Shown here one piece after another: positions 36,798 through 46,618 of a stretch of 64,000 bases of DNA (the stretch's first letter is position 1; each line of letters begins with the position of its first letter). The DNA is from Izhakiella australiensis (lineage in GTDB: Bacteria; Pseudomonadota; Gammaproteobacteria; Enterobacterales; Enterobacteriaceae). Location: the NCBI RefSeq assembly GCF_002006995.1, contig NZ_MRUL01000006.1, positions 183,641 through 247,640 of the forward strand. Direction: 5' to 3'. Position numbers and translations under genes: made by a program. Under the pieces are notes generated by a model. That model made no database searches. It had not been told where the DNA came from and saw only the letters and a program-made list of their open reading frames with translations.

Positions 36798-37484
36798 ATG
36801 GCTAAAGCCAAACTAAAATTCCGCCTGCACCGTACGGTTATCGTACTGATCTGCCTCGCGCTGCTGGTGGCGCTGATGCAGGGGGCGTCGTGGTTCAGCC
36901 TTGGGCATCAGCGCGCTCAGTCGCAGCAGAGCGAGGAGCTGGCGCACACCCTGACCCGCCAGGTCGCCTGGAGTCTGACGCCCTTGATGGACAGCCCGGA
37001 GGATAACCAGGCGAAAATCGCGGAAATCCTCAGCGTATTAACCGATAATAGCCGCATTCTTGACGCCTCGGTGTATGACAGCGAGGGCAGCCTGGTGGCG
37101 CACAGCGGCCAGAGCATCAGCGTACGCGATCGGCTATCGCTGGACGGTAAACGCGCAGGCAGCTATTTCAATCATCAGATCGTTCAGCCGCTGGACAGCA
37201 AAGACGGACCGCGCGGCTTTTTGCGCCTGACCCTGGATACCCACGTACTGGCAACCGAATCACGCCAGGTGGACAACACCACCAATGTTCTGCGCTTAAT
37301 GATGCTACTGGCGCTGGCACTCGGCATTATTCTCACCCGTTCGCTATTGCGTGACCGCCGCACCCGCTGGCAGCAGTCGCCTTTCCTGCTGACCGCCAGT
37401 ACGCCCGTTGCCGAAGATGAGGTTGATGAAGAAAATTCACCATCAGACGACTCCGCCGCTAAAGATGAAAAAACATCAGGTTAG
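36798..37484 (+). CDS. ytjB: Membrane protein YtjB (Smp)
   Basis: 228-residue protein with an N-terminal membrane segment (TVIVLICLALLVALMQGASW), a periplasmic region of ~130 residues and a second membrane segment (LRLMMLLALALGIILTRSLL), ending in an acidic cytoplasmic tail rich in Asp/Glu/Ser. It matches E. coli YtjB/Smp in place and architecture. Function unknown; it is conserved divergent to serB. Confidence 0.9.
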   Translation: MAKAKLKFRLHRTVIVLICLALLVALMQGASWFSLGHQRAQSQQSEELAHTLTRQVAWSLTPLMDSPEDNQAKIAEILSVLTDNSRILDASVYDSEGSLVAHSGQSISVRDRLSLDGKRAGSYFNHQIVQPLDSKDGPRGFLRLTLDTHVLATESRQVDNTTNVLRLMMLLALALGIILTRSLLRDRRTRWQQSPFLLTASTPVAEDEVDEENSPSDDSAAKDEKTSG

Positions 37485-37582
37485 CTGCGTGCGGATTTGC
37501 GTGACTACCTTTAGCGCTTTCGTCACTATGCGGTAAACCTTTAATAATAAATAACACCGCATTTAACGCCGGAGTCTTTTTC

Positions 37583-38737
37583 ATGTCCCAGGAAAACGCA
37601 CGTATTCCCACCACCCATGTTGGCAGCCTGGCTCGCCCAACCAAATTGCTCGACCTGATGAAGGCCAATATTGAGGGCGCCGATAACCAGGCGCAGCTGG
37701 AAACCTGCATCGCCGAAGCGGTTGAGGAGTCAGTCGCACAGCAGGTGGCCGATGGTATCGATATCGTTACCGACGGCGAAATGTCAAAAGTGGGCTTTTT
37801 TGCCTACGTACGCGACCGCATGACCGGCTTTTCCCCGCGGCCAGGACAGAGGTACGCGGCGTTTGATGCCGAAGTTGAAGCTTTTCCGGAATATTATCAG
37901 CACTATTTTGGCGAAGCGATGCTGGGCGGCAATCTGGTGCCTTTCGTTCCGGTAGCCTGCACCGGACCGATTAGCTATTACGGCACCGATCAACTGCAGC
38001 GCGATCTTAATAATCTGCGCCAGGCGCTGAGCAAGGCGCAGGCTCAGAGCGCGTTCGTTCCCTCCGTGGCGCCGACCGGCGTCGGCACCAATGAATTTTA
38101 CGCCAGCGAAGGCGACTATCTGCAGGCGGTTGCCGAAGCGCTGCGCGTTGAATATAAAGCCATTATTGACGCCGGATTCAGCCTGCAAATTGACGATCCT
38201 TTCCTGCCGGATCTGTTTGCCGATCGCCACTTAGACAGCAAGGCTATCCGCCACAAAGCCGCCGAATATGTCACTATCCTCAACCATGCGCTGCGCGGCC
38301 TGCCACAGGAAAAAATCCGCTACCATACCTGCTACAGCATTAACGAAGGTCCGCGCATTCATGACGTGCCGTTCGTTGAGTTTGTCAGCTATATGCTGGA
38401 TATCAACGCCGCAGACTATTCATTTGAGGCCGGAAACGTCCGCCACGAGCATGAATATCACATCTGGGAGCAGCTGCAATTACCCGCAGGCAAACGTTTG
38501 ATCCCCGGCGTTATTTGCCATGCCAGCAATACCGTTGAACACCCGGAGCTGATCGCCGAACGTCTGATCCGCTTTGCCGAACGCGTGGGCCGCGAAAATG
38601 TGCTGGCCGGTGCCGACTGCGGCTTCTCCTCGCAGGCAACCTATCGCCCGGAAGTTCATCCGACGGTGGTACGCGAAAAGTTCCGCGCCATGCGCGCCGG
38701 CGCCGATCTCGCCAGTAACAAGCTCTGGGGTCGCTAA
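37583..38737 (+). CDS. Cobalamin-independent methionine synthase-like (MetE C-terminal domain) protein
   Basis: 384-residue stand-alone TIM barrel of the UROD/MetE-like superfamily. HVGSLARP at the N-terminus, VTDGEMSKVGFFAYVRDRM, QIDDPFLPD, the Zn-ligand-type motif RYHTCYSIN and the C-terminal GADCGFSSQATYRPEVHP are typical of the MetE catalytic domain. The substrate-binding N-terminal half of MetE is missing, as in related methyl/thiol transferases, so the methyl donor and acceptor are unknown. It takes the position of yjjJ/lplA next to ytjB in E. coli. No neighbour indicates its substrate. Confidence 0.8.
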   Translation: MSQENARIPTTHVGSLARPTKLLDLMKANIEGADNQAQLETCIAEAVEESVAQQVADGIDIVTDGEMSKVGFFAYVRDRMTGFSPRPGQRYAAFDAEVEAFPEYYQHYFGEAMLGGNLVPFVPVACTGPISYYGTDQLQRDLNNLRQALSKAQAQSAFVPSVAPTGVGTNEFYASEGDYLQAVAEALRVEYKAIIDAGFSLQIDDPFLPDLFADRHLDSKAIRHKAAEYVTILNHALRGLPQEKIRYHTCYSINEGPRIHDVPFVEFVSYMLDINAADYSFEAGNVRHEHEYHIWEQLQLPAGKRLIPGVICHASNTVEHPELIAERLIRFAERVGRENVLAGADCGFSSQATYRPEVHPTVVREKFRAMRAGADLASNKLWGR

Positions 38738-38906
38738 AAGGGCGCTCTTTGTCAGCACGCAGCGCAAGCCCGCGTATCAGCGATGAAACCGCGAATGCAA
38801 GGCGCCAGTTATGGCAGGCCCGAACCTGCGTGAACGCAGCCTAAGCAGCAGTGAAGGAATAACGGCGAAAAACCAGCCTTAGTTAGCGCCAGCCTCAGAA
38901 CGGAAG

Positions 38907-38930
38907 CGGGGCTGGCAGATGCCAGCCCCG
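38907..38930 (-). terminator. Terminator-like hairpin after deoD
   Basis: Perfect 11-bp stem CGGGGCTGGCA / TGCCAGCCCCG with a 2-nt loop, 7 bp after the deoD stop on the minus strand. The T tract is weak (CTTCCGTTC). It probably ends the deo operon. Confidence 0.65.
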
Positions 38931-38937
38931 AAGGGTA

Positions 38938-39657
38938 TCAGGCTTCATCGCCCAACAGCACTGACTCCAGCGCAATTTTCACCATATCGTTGAACGTCGT
39001 CTGACGCTCAGCAGCCGAAGTCTGCTCGTGAGTACGGATATGGTCGGAGACAGTGCAAATAGCCAGCGCTTTCGCGCCGAACTCCGCCGCCACGCCGTAG
39101 ATCCCGGCGGCTTCCATTTCAACGCCGAGAATGCCGTATTTTTCCATCACGTCGAACATTTCCGGGTCCGGGCTATAGAACAGGTCGGCGGAAAACAGGT
39201 TGCCGACCTTCGCCTCAACGCCCAGGTTTTTCGCCGCGTCAACCGCGCAGCGCACCATGTCAAAATCGGCAATGGCGGCAAAATCATGGTCTTTAAAACG
39301 CATACGGTTCACTTTGGAATCGGTGCTGGCACCCATACCGATTACCACATCGCGCAGTTTGATATCAGCGCGCACTGCGCCGCAGGAACCAATGCGGATG
39401 ATTTTTTTCACGCCAAAATCGGTGATCAGCTCTTTGGTATAAATCGAGCAGGAAGGGATCCCCATTCCGTGGCCCATAACTGAAACAGCCCGACCTTTGT
39501 AGCTGCCGGTATAGCCCAGCATGCCACGTACATTGTTCACTTCACGCGGATTTTCCAGGAAAGTTTCCGCGATATGCTTGGCGCGCAGCGGATCCCCCGG
39601 CATTAAAACTACGTCGGCAAAATCGCCCATTTCAGCGTTAATATGTGGAGTTGCCAT
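38938..39657 (-). CDS. deoD: Purine nucleoside phosphorylase DeoD
   Basis: 239-residue hexameric phosphorylase of purine (deoxy)ribonucleosides. [26 protein letters not shown] at the N-terminus, [22 protein letters not shown] and the [13 protein letters not shown] substrate segment are diagnostic. Last gene of deoCABD, 53 bp after deoB. Same length as E. coli DeoD. Confidence 0.98.
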   Translation of the reverse strand: MATPHINAEMGDFADVVLMPGDPLRAKHIAETFLENPREVNNVRGMLGYTGSYKGRAVSVMGHGMGIPSCSIYTKELITDFGVKKIIRIGSCGAVRADIKLRDVVIGMGASTDSKVNRMRFKDHDFAAIADFDMVRCAVDAAKNLGVEAKVGNLFSADLFYSPDPEMFDVMEKYGILGVEMEAAGIYGVAAEFGAKALAICTVSDHIRTHEQTSAAERQTTFNDMVKIALESVLLGDEA

Positions 39658-39710
39658 TTTTATTCCTTATTGCACTCGCCGGGTAGCCGCCCGGCGCGAT
39701 AAATATCAAA

Positions 39711-40934
39711 TTACAGAATAGATTTACCGTATTCCATATCAGATAAACCGAAGTACTTCGCCACCGTCTGGCCGATATCAGCAAAGGTATCACGGTAGCC
39801 GCGCGAACCCGGCTTAACCTCATGACCATAGATCAGTACCGGGATATGCTCGCGGGTATGATCGGTTCCCTGCCAGGTGGGATCGCAGCCGTGATCGGCG
39901 GTGAGGATCATAATATCGCCCGGTTTCATCTGCGCCATCAGCTCCGGCAAACGACGATCGAACAGCTCCAGGCCAGCGGCGTAGCCGGCAACATCGCGAC
40001 GATGTCCCCAGGCCGAGTCGAAGTCAACGAAGTTAGTAAATACGATGCTGTTATCCGGCGCGATTTTCATCTCTTTAACCGTGGCATCAAACAGCGCATC
40101 AAGGCCGGTTGCCTTCACTTTCTTGCTGATGCCAACCTGCGCATAGATATCTGCGATTTTACCCACAGACACTACTTCTCCGCCCTGCTCGTCCACCAGC
40201 TTTTTCAGTATGGTCGGCGCCGGCGGCTCAACGGCCAGATCGTGACGGTTGCCGGTACGCTCAAACTCACCGGCTTTTTTACCGATAAACGGACGGGCGA
40301 TGACGCGACCAATGTTATAACCGCCGTTAGTCAGCTCTTCACGGGCGATTTCGCACAGTTCATACAGGCGGTCGAGGCCAAAGGTCTCTTCATGACAGGC
40401 GATCTGGAAAACCGAATCGGCGGAGGTATAAAAAATCGGTTTCCCGGTTTTCATATGCTCTTCGCCGAGCTTATCGAGGATCACCGTTCCCGATGAATGG
40501 CAGTTGCCGAGGTAGCCCGGCAGATTGGCCTTTTTCACCAGGATATCCAGCAGCGCCTGCGGGAAGCTGTTTTCGGTGTCGCTGAAATACCCCCAGTCGA
40601 ACAGAACGGGGACGCCGGCGATTTCCCAGTGGCCGGAAGGGGTATCCTTACCGGAAGAGAGCTCGCTGGCATAGGCGTAAGCGCCCGTAATTTCTGCGTT
40701 TTTATCTAATCCCGGCGGAAAGCGTCCGGTGGACTCTTCCGCAGCTTTGCCCAGCCCCAATGCCGTCAGATTTGGCAGATGGAGCGGCCCCTTGCGGCCT
40801 TTATCAGCTTCGCCTTTAAAGCAGGCTTCAGCAATATGCCCCAGGGTGTCAGACCCGGCGTCGCCGAATTTATCGGCATCTTTACTGGCACCAATTCCAA
40901 AGGAATCAAGCACCATAATAAACGCACGTTTCAT
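39711..40934 (-). CDS. deoB: Phosphopentomutase DeoB
   Basis: 407-residue alkaline-phosphatase-superfamily mutase interconverting (deoxy)ribose 1- and 5-phosphate. Metal-binding motifs [17 protein letters not shown] at the N-terminus and [28 protein letters not shown] near the C-terminus are intact, and the nucleophile region carries DTPSGHWE. Third gene of the operon, between deoA and deoD. Same length as E. coli DeoB. Confidence 0.98.
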   Translation of the reverse strand: MKRAFIMVLDSFGIGASKDADKFGDAGSDTLGHIAEACFKGEADKGRKGPLHLPNLTALGLGKAAEESTGRFPPGLDKNAEITGAYAYASELSSGKDTPSGHWEIAGVPVLFDWGYFSDTENSFPQALLDILVKKANLPGYLGNCHSSGTVILDKLGEEHMKTGKPIFYTSADSVFQIACHEETFGLDRLYELCEIAREELTNGGYNIGRVIARPFIGKKAGEFERTGNRHDLAVEPPAPTILKKLVDEQGGEVVSVGKIADIYAQVGISKKVKATGLDALFDATVKEMKIAPDNSIVFTNFVDFDSAWGHRRDVAGYAAGLELFDRRLPELMAQMKPGDIMILTADHGCDPTWQGTDHTREHIPVLIYGHEVKPGSRGYRDTFADIGQTVAKYFGLSDMEYGKSIL

Positions 40935-40996
40935 ACAAGCCTCCTGCGTGTATACGCGACAGGTAAAATTAAGCGATCAGATCAGTATGCCGTTTC

Positions 40997-42316
40997 TCAA
41001 ACAATTCTGCGATAGATAAGTGGCGTTTTATCTGCGGGTTTGTCGCCAAGTGTGATCGCGCTCCGGACCGCCGCGGCGGCCTCCAGCCAGCGATCTTCAC
41101 TGGCAGCATGAATAATGGCCAGCGGGCGTGTCGTATCGACCCGATCGCCGATTTGCACTACGTCGCTCAAGCCCACGCTGTAATCAATGGTATCGCTGGC
41201 GCGACGACGGCCGCCGCCCAGTGTGACCACCGCCATTCCCAGCGCACGGGTATCCATTGCGCTTACGTAGCCAGACTGCTGAGCGTAGACGGCTTTACTC
41301 ATTACCGGCGCGGGCAGGTAGTCGTCCATCTTCTCCATAAAGTCATGCGGGCCGTTTTGCGCGGCGACCATCCGCCCAAAGGTTTCCGCTGCGCTGCCGT
41401 TATCCAGCACGCGCTGTAGCTGACGGCGAGCGTCGTCTTCATCCTGCGCCAGACCGCCAGAAATTAGCATTTCCGCGCACAGCGCCAGCGTCACTTCCAG
41501 CAGGCGCGGCTGGCGACGCGCGCCGGTCAGGAAGTCAACCGCCTCGCGAACCTCCAGCGCATTACCGGCGCTGGAAGCCAGAACCTGATTCATATCGGTT
41601 AGCAATGCGGTGGTGCGGCAGCCTGCGCCGTTAGCGACGCCGACGATGGCCTGCGCCAGCTGCAGCGAAAGCTCAAAGGTCGGCATAAAAGCGCCAGAGC
41701 CGACCTTAACGTCCATCACCAGCGCATCAAGCCCCTCAGCCAACTTTTTGGCAAGGATGGAAGCAGTAATCAGCGGTATCGAATCAACAGTCGCCGTAAT
41801 GTCGCGCGTGGCATAAAAACGTTTATCTGCCGGCGCCAGCGCGCTGGTCTGGCCGATAATCGCAACGCCGGTGTGTTTGATAATCTGGCGGAAACGACTC
41901 TCATCGGGGAAGATATCAAAACCGGGAATCGACTCAAGCTTATCCAGGGTGCCGCCCGTATGTCCCAGCCCGCGCCCCGAAATCATCGGCACGTAGCCGC
42001 CGCATGCCGCCACCATCGGTCCAAGCATCAGTGAAGTGACATCGCCGACGCCGCCGGTGGAGTGCTTATCAACCACCGGACCATTCAGCGCCAGCGATTG
42101 CCAGTTAAGCACCGAACCTGAATCGCGCATCGCCATCGTCAGCGCCACGCGTTCCGGCAGCGACATATCATGAAAAAAGATCGTCATCGCCAGTGCGGCG
42201 ATTTGCCCTTCGGAGATGGTATTGTCACGGATTCCGTTGATGAAAAAGCGAATTTCGTCCTCATTCAGCGCGTTGCCGTCGCGTTTTTTACGAATAATTT
42301 CCTGTGGAAGAAGCAT
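40997..42316 (-). CDS. deoA: Thymidine phosphorylase DeoA
   Basis: 439-residue enzyme releasing thymine and deoxyribose 1-phosphate. [15 protein letters not shown] is the phosphate-binding loop, [17 protein letters not shown] the substrate signature, and [14 protein letters not shown] follows. The ATG at 42316 has GGAGG upstream and begins [14 protein letters not shown], like the E. coli protein; a further upstream ATG lacks a ribosome site. Second gene of deoCABD, 57 bp after deoC. Confidence 0.97.
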   Translation of the reverse strand: MLLPQEIIRKKRDGNALNEDEIRFFINGIRDNTISEGQIAALAMTIFFHDMSLPERVALTMAMRDSGSVLNWQSLALNGPVVDKHSTGGVGDVTSLMLGPMVAACGGYVPMISGRGLGHTGGTLDKLESIPGFDIFPDESRFRQIIKHTGVAIIGQTSALAPADKRFYATRDITATVDSIPLITASILAKKLAEGLDALVMDVKVGSGAFMPTFELSLQLAQAIVGVANGAGCRTTALLTDMNQVLASSAGNALEVREAVDFLTGARRQPRLLEVTLALCAEMLISGGLAQDEDDARRQLQRVLDNGSAAETFGRMVAAQNGPHDFMEKMDDYLPAPVMSKAVYAQQSGYVSAMDTRALGMAVVTLGGGRRRASDTIDYSVGLSDVVQIGDRVDTTRPLAIIHAASEDRWLEAAAAVRSAITLGDKPADKTPLIYRRIV

Positions 42317-42373
42317 GAGCGCCTCCGGTGATAGCATGCGGGGAAAATGCGCCCGCTCTGCGGGCGCAAAATA

Positions 42374-43153
42374 TTAATACTGGCTGTCGCTGGCTGCGCT
42401 TTTGTAACCGGCAGCGTTGAGCAAACTGGTCAGCAGGCTGGAGGCGCCAAAGCGAAAATGACGCGCATCAGCCCAGTCAGCCCCAAGGATGTCATCGGCT
42501 AACTGCAGATAAATCGCCGCATCTTCAGCGCTGCGCACGCCGCCCGCAGGTTTAAAGCCGACCCGGCCTGCCACGCCTTTATCTTTGATAACGCGCATCA
42601 TGATTTCGGCATATTGCGGCGTGGCATTGATCGCCACCTTGCCGGTCGAGGTTTTAATAAAATCAGCCCCGGCTTCAATGGCAATTTCTGAGGCTTCGCG
42701 GATCAGGGCTTCTTGCTTCAGCTCGCCGGTTTCAATAATGACTTTTAACAGCACGCCGGCCTCATCACAGACGGTTTTGCAGGACTTAACCAGCTCAAAA
42801 CCGATATCGCGATTACCGGCCATCAGCGCGCGATAGGGAAACACCACGTCAACCTCGTCGGCGCCGTAAGCGATAGCGGCCCGGGTTTCCGCCAGCGCGA
42901 TTTGCACATCATCGTTGCCATGGGGAAAATTGGTCACCGTGGCAATACGCACGTCCGGTGTTCCCTGTTCACGCAGCATTTTGCGCGCAATAGGAATAAA
43001 ACGCGGGTAGATGCATATTGCCGCCGTGTTGCCCGCCGGCGACTTTGCCTGCTTACAGAGGGCGATTACTTTTTCATCGGTATCGTCATCATTCAGGGTA
43101 GTTAAATCCATTAGCTTCAACGCCCGGATGGCAGTTGCGGTGATATCGGTCAT
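42374..43153 (-). CDS. deoC: Deoxyribose-phosphate aldolase DeoC
   Basis: 259-residue class I aldolase splitting deoxyribose 5-phosphate to acetaldehyde and glyceraldehyde 3-phosphate. The Schiff-base lysine lies in [16 protein letters not shown] and the proton-relay region in [14 protein letters not shown]. First gene of deoCABD, with a GGAG ribosome site before the ATG at 43153. Its control region has two DeoR operators. Confidence 0.98.
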   Translation of the reverse strand: MTDITATAIRALKLMDLTTLNDDDTDEKVIALCKQAKSPAGNTAAICIYPRFIPIARKMLREQGTPDVRIATVTNFPHGNDDVQIALAETRAAIAYGADEVDVVFPYRALMAGNRDIGFELVKSCKTVCDEAGVLLKVIIETGELKQEALIREASEIAIEAGADFIKTSTGKVAINATPQYAEIMMRVIKDKGVAGRVGFKPAGGVRSAEDAAIYLQLADDILGADWADARHFRFGASSLLTSLLNAAGYKSAASDSQY

Positions 43154-43199
43154 CTCAGTACTCCGGTTAACAGAACGGAACCATAATCGTTAAATTCAA

Positions 43200-43215
43200 T
43201 GTTATTATTATAACA
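43200..43215. promoter_or_regulatory. DeoR operator O1 near deoC (overlaps a -10 box)
   Basis: Perfect 16-bp palindrome TGTTATTATTATAACA, 47 bp before the deoC ATG; it fits the E. coli DeoR operator TGTTAGAATTCTAACA at the outer bases. On the minus strand it contains TATAAT, so bound DeoR would cover the -10 of a promoter, as at E. coli deoP1/P2. Confidence 0.75.
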
Positions 43216-43286
43216 TCATCATTGGGATGATTGTATGATCCTGGTTGGCTTATTAAGATGAAAAACAGCAAACACCGCAACAATAA

Positions 43287-43302
43287 AGCGACTCAAGTCA
43301 CA
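43287..43302 (-). promoter_or_regulatory. Possible CRP half-palindrome in the deo control region
   Basis: On the minus strand TGTGACTTGAGTCGCT: one perfect TGTGA arm and a degenerate second arm (TCGCT for TCACA) with the right 6-bp spacing. It lies between the two DeoR operators, where CRP/CytR act in E. coli. Weak. Confidence 0.35.
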
Positions 43303-43344
43303 AATCAAGCTCAGCAGGTGCCAGAACCTTACCGCCCATGGCGA

Positions 43345-43360
43345 TGTTATAATATTAACA
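43345..43360. promoter_or_regulatory. DeoR operator O2 upstream of deoC
   Basis: TGTTATAATATTAACA, a near-perfect 16-bp palindrome (one mismatched pair), 145 bp centre to centre from O1. Two such sites suggest DeoR-mediated looping, known from the more distant E. coli operators. Predicted only. Confidence 0.65.
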
Positions 43361-43423
43361 TTCAAAGTAAGGAATTCATTTCAGCATGAGGCGGGTGGCG
43401 ATTTCTCAGGACGGCATCAGGCT

Positions 43424-44203
43424 TCAGATTGCAAAAAGCGCGCGGGTATTGGCGCGGATGGTATCGGCAATCACCTGTGGCGACTCGCTGCGTAGTTCAC
43501 AGAGTACGCGCCAGACTTCAGCGAGGCGCTCAGGCCGGTTAGGCTGCCCCTGATAGCCCTGTAGCGGCATATCCGGCGCGTCGGTTTCCAGCAGCAGCGC
43601 CGAAAGCGGCAGCCGGGCGATGGTCTGTCGGGTTTTGCTGGCGCGCGGCCAGGTAATGGTGCCGCCAACGCCAATTTTATAACCAAGCGCAACAAAAGCG
43701 TCGGCCTGTGCCAGGCTGCCGGCGAAGCCGTGAATCACGCCACAGCGCGCCGGCGCTATACGCCGCAAATGCTGGGCCAGCTTATCGTGCGCGCGGCGGG
43801 AATGCAGAATGACCGGTAAATCGTAGTCCCGCGCCAGCCGCAGCTGCGCATCCAGCAGTGCCAGCTGGCGTTCAAACTGCGGCTGTTCGATATATAAATC
43901 GAGCCCGATTTCGCCAATAGCGACCAGTTTGGCGGGACGCTGCTGCAAAATGTCCGCCAGCGCCGCCAGATCCTCTTCCTGATGATGACTGGCGATGAAA
44001 ACAGGGTGCATCCCCAGGGCAGCATAAAGTGATGGCCACTGCTGCGCCAGCCTGAGCACGCCGCCAAAGCGCGCAGCGTCGGTTGCCGGCACAATGATTT
44101 TTTCTACCCCAACGGCGGCGGCTTTTTGCAAGCTCGCCGCTTCATTGCCGCTGAAGGGAGGAAAATCAAAATGGCAGTGGGTATCGACAAATGTCGCGCT
44201 CAT
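43424..44203 (-). CDS. yjjV: TatD-family metal-dependent hydrolase YjjV
   Basis: 259-residue TIM-barrel hydrolase with the metal motif DTHCHFDF at the N-terminus, AIGEIGLDLY, a further histidine in LPVILHSRRAH and GVIHGFAG, and the C-terminal LLETDAPDMPL. This family includes DNases (TatD, YcfH) and putative deacylases; the substrate of YjjV is unknown. It overlaps yjjU by four bases (ATGA), so the pair is translated together. Confidence 0.93.
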   Translation of the reverse strand: MSATFVDTHCHFDFPPFSGNEAASLQKAAAVGVEKIIVPATDAARFGGVLRLAQQWPSLYAALGMHPVFIASHHQEEDLAALADILQQRPAKLVAIGEIGLDLYIEQPQFERQLALLDAQLRLARDYDLPVILHSRRAHDKLAQHLRRIAPARCGVIHGFAGSLAQADAFVALGYKIGVGGTITWPRASKTRQTIARLPLSALLLETDAPDMPLQGYQGQPNRPERLAEVWRVLCELRSESPQVIADTIRANTRALFAI

Positions 44204-45252
44204 GCCAACGAGTCCTCATCATAATCGGCGTCGTTTCCCGCCGCCGGGTCGGCAGGCAGGCTCTGCAAGCCGACGGTGTTAGCCACCGGCGCGGGCGGCG
44301 TCACCGTCTGCCGCCGTCCGGAGATATCGCCACCTTCCAGCCAGCGACCAATGGTCGAGAGAAAATAGCGCCCGCAGCGCCGCCCCAGATGATAGTCCTG
44401 ATTAAGCGACGCTACGCGGCTGCCGAGCGCCATACTCAGCAACGGCTGCGGCGGATAGATTTCGATAATACGCAGCCCGTCCGGGGGGTTATCGATATAT
44501 TGCTGAATCTCGCGATAGCTGGCCTCGTGAACCTGCAGCAGGTTTACCAACGGCTGTAAGGCGCTTTCGCTTAACCAGCGCTCCACGCGCTTTATCCATT
44601 GCGGAGTATAAACCACCTGCGAGGGAACGGTGCGGATAACCACAATTGTTTGCGCGCCCAGCCGCGCCGCTTCCCGTACCGGTATCGCATCGGTAATGCC
44701 GCCATCCAGATAGCTGACGCCCTCCAGCATCACGCCGGGACGATAAAAGCCGGGTATCGCGCTGGAAGCGCGGATGATATCCAGCCAGTTTTCCGGGGTC
44801 GGTTTAAAGTAAAAGGGGCGATAATCGTCGCTGCGGCAAGCACACATATAAAAACGTCTGCCGCTGTCAAAACGCGTACCGGCGATATTCATCGCCAGCG
44901 GCAGTTCGGCTTTGGTCGTATCTACCAGCCAGTCAAGGTCAATAAGATGACCACCGCGTACAAAACGCAGTGGATTAAAAAATTGTTTGCTGGTGGTATA
45001 GCGAGTAATCACCCGCCGGGCATAGCCTGGCTGGTCACAGACGAACGCTGAAAGATTTTGCGCGCCGGCAGAAGTGCCCAGATAGAGTTCGAATGGATCA
45101 AACCGCGCCCGCTGAAACTCATCCAGTACGCCTGCAGTGAAAATTCCGCGCTGCCCGCCACCTTCACAAACCAGCGCCAGTTTACCCGGGCGGAAAGGTT
45201 GCAGCATCAGCGGCTCGATGTTACCTAACGTGACGGGAATATGTTTACCCAC
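44200..45252 (-). CDS. yjjU: Patatin-like phospholipase family protein YjjU
   Basis: 350-residue cytoplasmic patatin. The oxyanion motif CEGGGQRGIFTAGVL, the nucleophile elbow GTSAGAQNL (Ser) and the catalytic Asp in YLDGGITDAIPV form the Ser-Asp dyad. The GTG at 45252 was chosen because GGAG lies eight bases upstream and the protein then begins VGKHIPVTLGNI, as in E. coli YjjU; the open frame extends further upstream from a TTG. The C-terminal ~40 residues are Pro/Asp-rich and poorly conserved. Confidence 0.92.
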   Translation of the reverse strand: MGKHIPVTLGNIEPLMLQPFRPGKLALVCEGGGQRGIFTAGVLDEFQRARFDPFELYLGTSAGAQNLSAFVCDQPGYARRVITRYTTSKQFFNPLRFVRGGHLIDLDWLVDTTKAELPLAMNIAGTRFDSGRRFYMCACRSDDYRPFYFKPTPENWLDIIRASSAIPGFYRPGVMLEGVSYLDGGITDAIPVREAARLGAQTIVVIRTVPSQVVYTPQWIKRVERWLSESALQPLVNLLQVHEASYREIQQYIDNPPDGLRIIEIYPPQPLLSMALGSRVASLNQDYHLGRRCGRYFLSTIGRWLEGGDISGRRQTVTPPAPVANTVGLQSLPADPAAGNDADYDEDSLA

Positions 45253-45338
45253 ATCCTTGGCTCCGTACAAAAAACAGCCGAAGGATAACAGAAAAGCGAT
45301 GCGCTACGCTGTACCAAAAAAGCGCTTTGCCCAATACG

Positions 45339-45366
45339 AAAAGGCATCCCCTTGGGGATGCCTTTT
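45339..45366. terminator. Strong terminator between ytjA and yjjU
   Basis: Perfect 13-bp stem AAAAGGCATCCCC / GGGGATGCCTTTT with a 2-nt loop and T run on both strands. It lies 65 bp after ytjA on the minus strand. Confidence 0.9.
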
Positions 45367-45430
45367 TTAGGTCCGATCTGATAAGACCGGAGCGCTATCA
45401 TGACCTGAGGAATCAGAACAACATTCCGAT

Positions 45431-45592
45431 TTATAACCGTTTGCGGCCAGTAAACAGGCTGACAAGAAAAATAATAATCGCAACAACGAAAACTATTTTC
45501 GCTGCCATCGCTGCAGTCCCGGCCAGACCTCCGAAGCCAAGGGCGGCAGCAATAATAGCAATAATCAGAAAAATAATACCCCAACGTAACAT
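45431..45592 (-). CDS. ytjA: Small membrane protein YtjA (DUF1328)
   Basis: 53-residue protein [20 protein letters not shown] followed by [17 protein letters not shown], a second hydrophobic segment and a FTGRKRL end. It is almost identical to E. coli YtjA (53 aa). Two membrane segments; function unknown. Co-directional with osmY upstream (131 bp gap), as in E. coli where both respond to stress. Confidence 0.93.
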   Translation of the reverse strand: MLRWGIIFLIIAIIAAALGFGGLAGTAAMAAKIVFVVAIIIFLVSLFTGRKRL

Positions 45593-45723
45593 AAGCCTCT
45601 CCTTAACCATGGTGATAATCGAATTGCTTTCTGTCCTTCATCAGCGCGAGATAGCCACTGATTATCTGTCTTCTGGATTTTCTTCAGGCCGACAGTACTG
45701 TATTGTCCGACCCCAATATCTTA

Positions 45724-46335
45724 CTACTTAACAGTAAGATCGTTTTTTACGCTCTTGACGCCTTCAATGGCTTTGGCGATTCCTTCAGCGCGCTGAGACT
45801 GCGCCTGATTATCGACCGTACCGGAGAGCTGCACGACGGCGTTAGTCGTACTCACTTTTACTTTCCGTGACGGTACAATATCGTCAGCTAAAAGCTTAGC
45901 CTTTATTTCACTGGTCGTTGCGGCATCGCCCGCATAACTTTTTACCGTTTGTTTACCGCTGTCTTTAACGTGTAGTTTGTCGCTGACGGACTTAACACCC
46001 GCAACGTTCTTAGCCACTGCCACGGCTTTTTCAGCCTGCTCCTGCGCAGCGACAAAGCCATCCAGCGTCACCACCCCCTTATGGGTTTTCACCGAAATAT
46101 CGGTACTTTTGATTTCACTGTCGTTAACTAAAGCCGCTTTAACTTTAGCTGTAATACCGCTGTCGTCCATGTAACCATCGACTTTTTTCATTGAACTGTC
46201 GATTTTCGCTCCGGCAGAGCTGGCGGTCGTTTTCGCTTTGCCCGTAAGCGTATCGTCTGCATATGCCGCACTACTTAGCAAAGCAGAGCCAACCATTATT
46301 GCCATCAGGTTTTTTGCAATTTTAATTTTATTCAT
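45724..46335 (-). CDS. osmY: Osmotically inducible periplasmic protein OsmY
   Basis: 203-residue protein with a signal peptide (cut after SSAAYA, ~residue 26) and two BON domains (~residues 54-122 and ~133-203; [19 protein letters not shown] and [19 protein letters not shown]). E. coli OsmY (201 aa) is a RpoS-dependent periplasmic chaperone-like protein that can protect misfolded outer-membrane and secreted substrates. Upstream lies a CTATATT box compatible with sigma-S. Confidence 0.95.
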   Translation of the reverse strand: MNKIKIAKNLMAIMVGSALLSSAAYADDTLTGKAKTTASSAGAKIDSSMKKVDGYMDDSGITAKVKAALVNDSEIKSTDISVKTHKGVVTLDGFVAAQEQAEKAVAVAKNVAGVKSVSDKLHVKDSGKQTVKSYAGDAATTSEIKAKLLADDIVPSRKVKVSTTNAVVQLSGTVDNQAQSQRAEGIAKAIEGVKSVKNDLTVK

Positions 46336-46452
46336 CGCTCTCTTCCTTCTTACTTAATCCGCCCACAATGTGAGACTGCATGCCACAAACGGCGTGGCTG
46401 CCAAGGAACGCGAAGGCATTGATACCGAATTAATTTGCCTCCTGCGTTAATA

Positions 46453-46459
46453 AATATAG
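46453..46459 (-). promoter_or_regulatory. Possible sigma-S -10 element of osmY
   Basis: CTATATT with C at -13, 118 bp before the osmY start codon on the minus strand. Without a clear -35, as usual for RpoS promoters. Tentative; the rest of 46336-46548 shows no gene. Confidence 0.35.
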
Positions 46460-46548
46460 TGCTTTTGTGGAATATCACCTGCCTGAATGGCAGATTTGCG
46501 TATAAAAGCGGCAAAAAGCAGATTTTTTAGGAGGGTTCTGCAGAAATT

Positions 46549-46583
46549 GCTAAGAAAAAGCTGGCCCTGAACATCGGGCCAGC
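46549..46583 (-). terminator. Terminator of prfC
   Basis: Perfect 8-bp stem GCTGGCCC / GGGCCAGC with an 8-nt loop (46560-46583) followed on the minus strand by TTTTTCTT, 36 bp after the prfC stop. Confidence 0.85.
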
Positions 46584-46618
46584 AGAAAAGAAACGCGCGC
46601 GTTCGGGCGCGCCGGCCA

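Noticed and set aside
43258..43389. 43-codon plus-strand frame (MKNSKHRNNK...) in the deo control region
   Set aside because: No Shine-Dalgarno, polar low-complexity composition, and it spans operator O2; more likely regulatory DNA than a gene.
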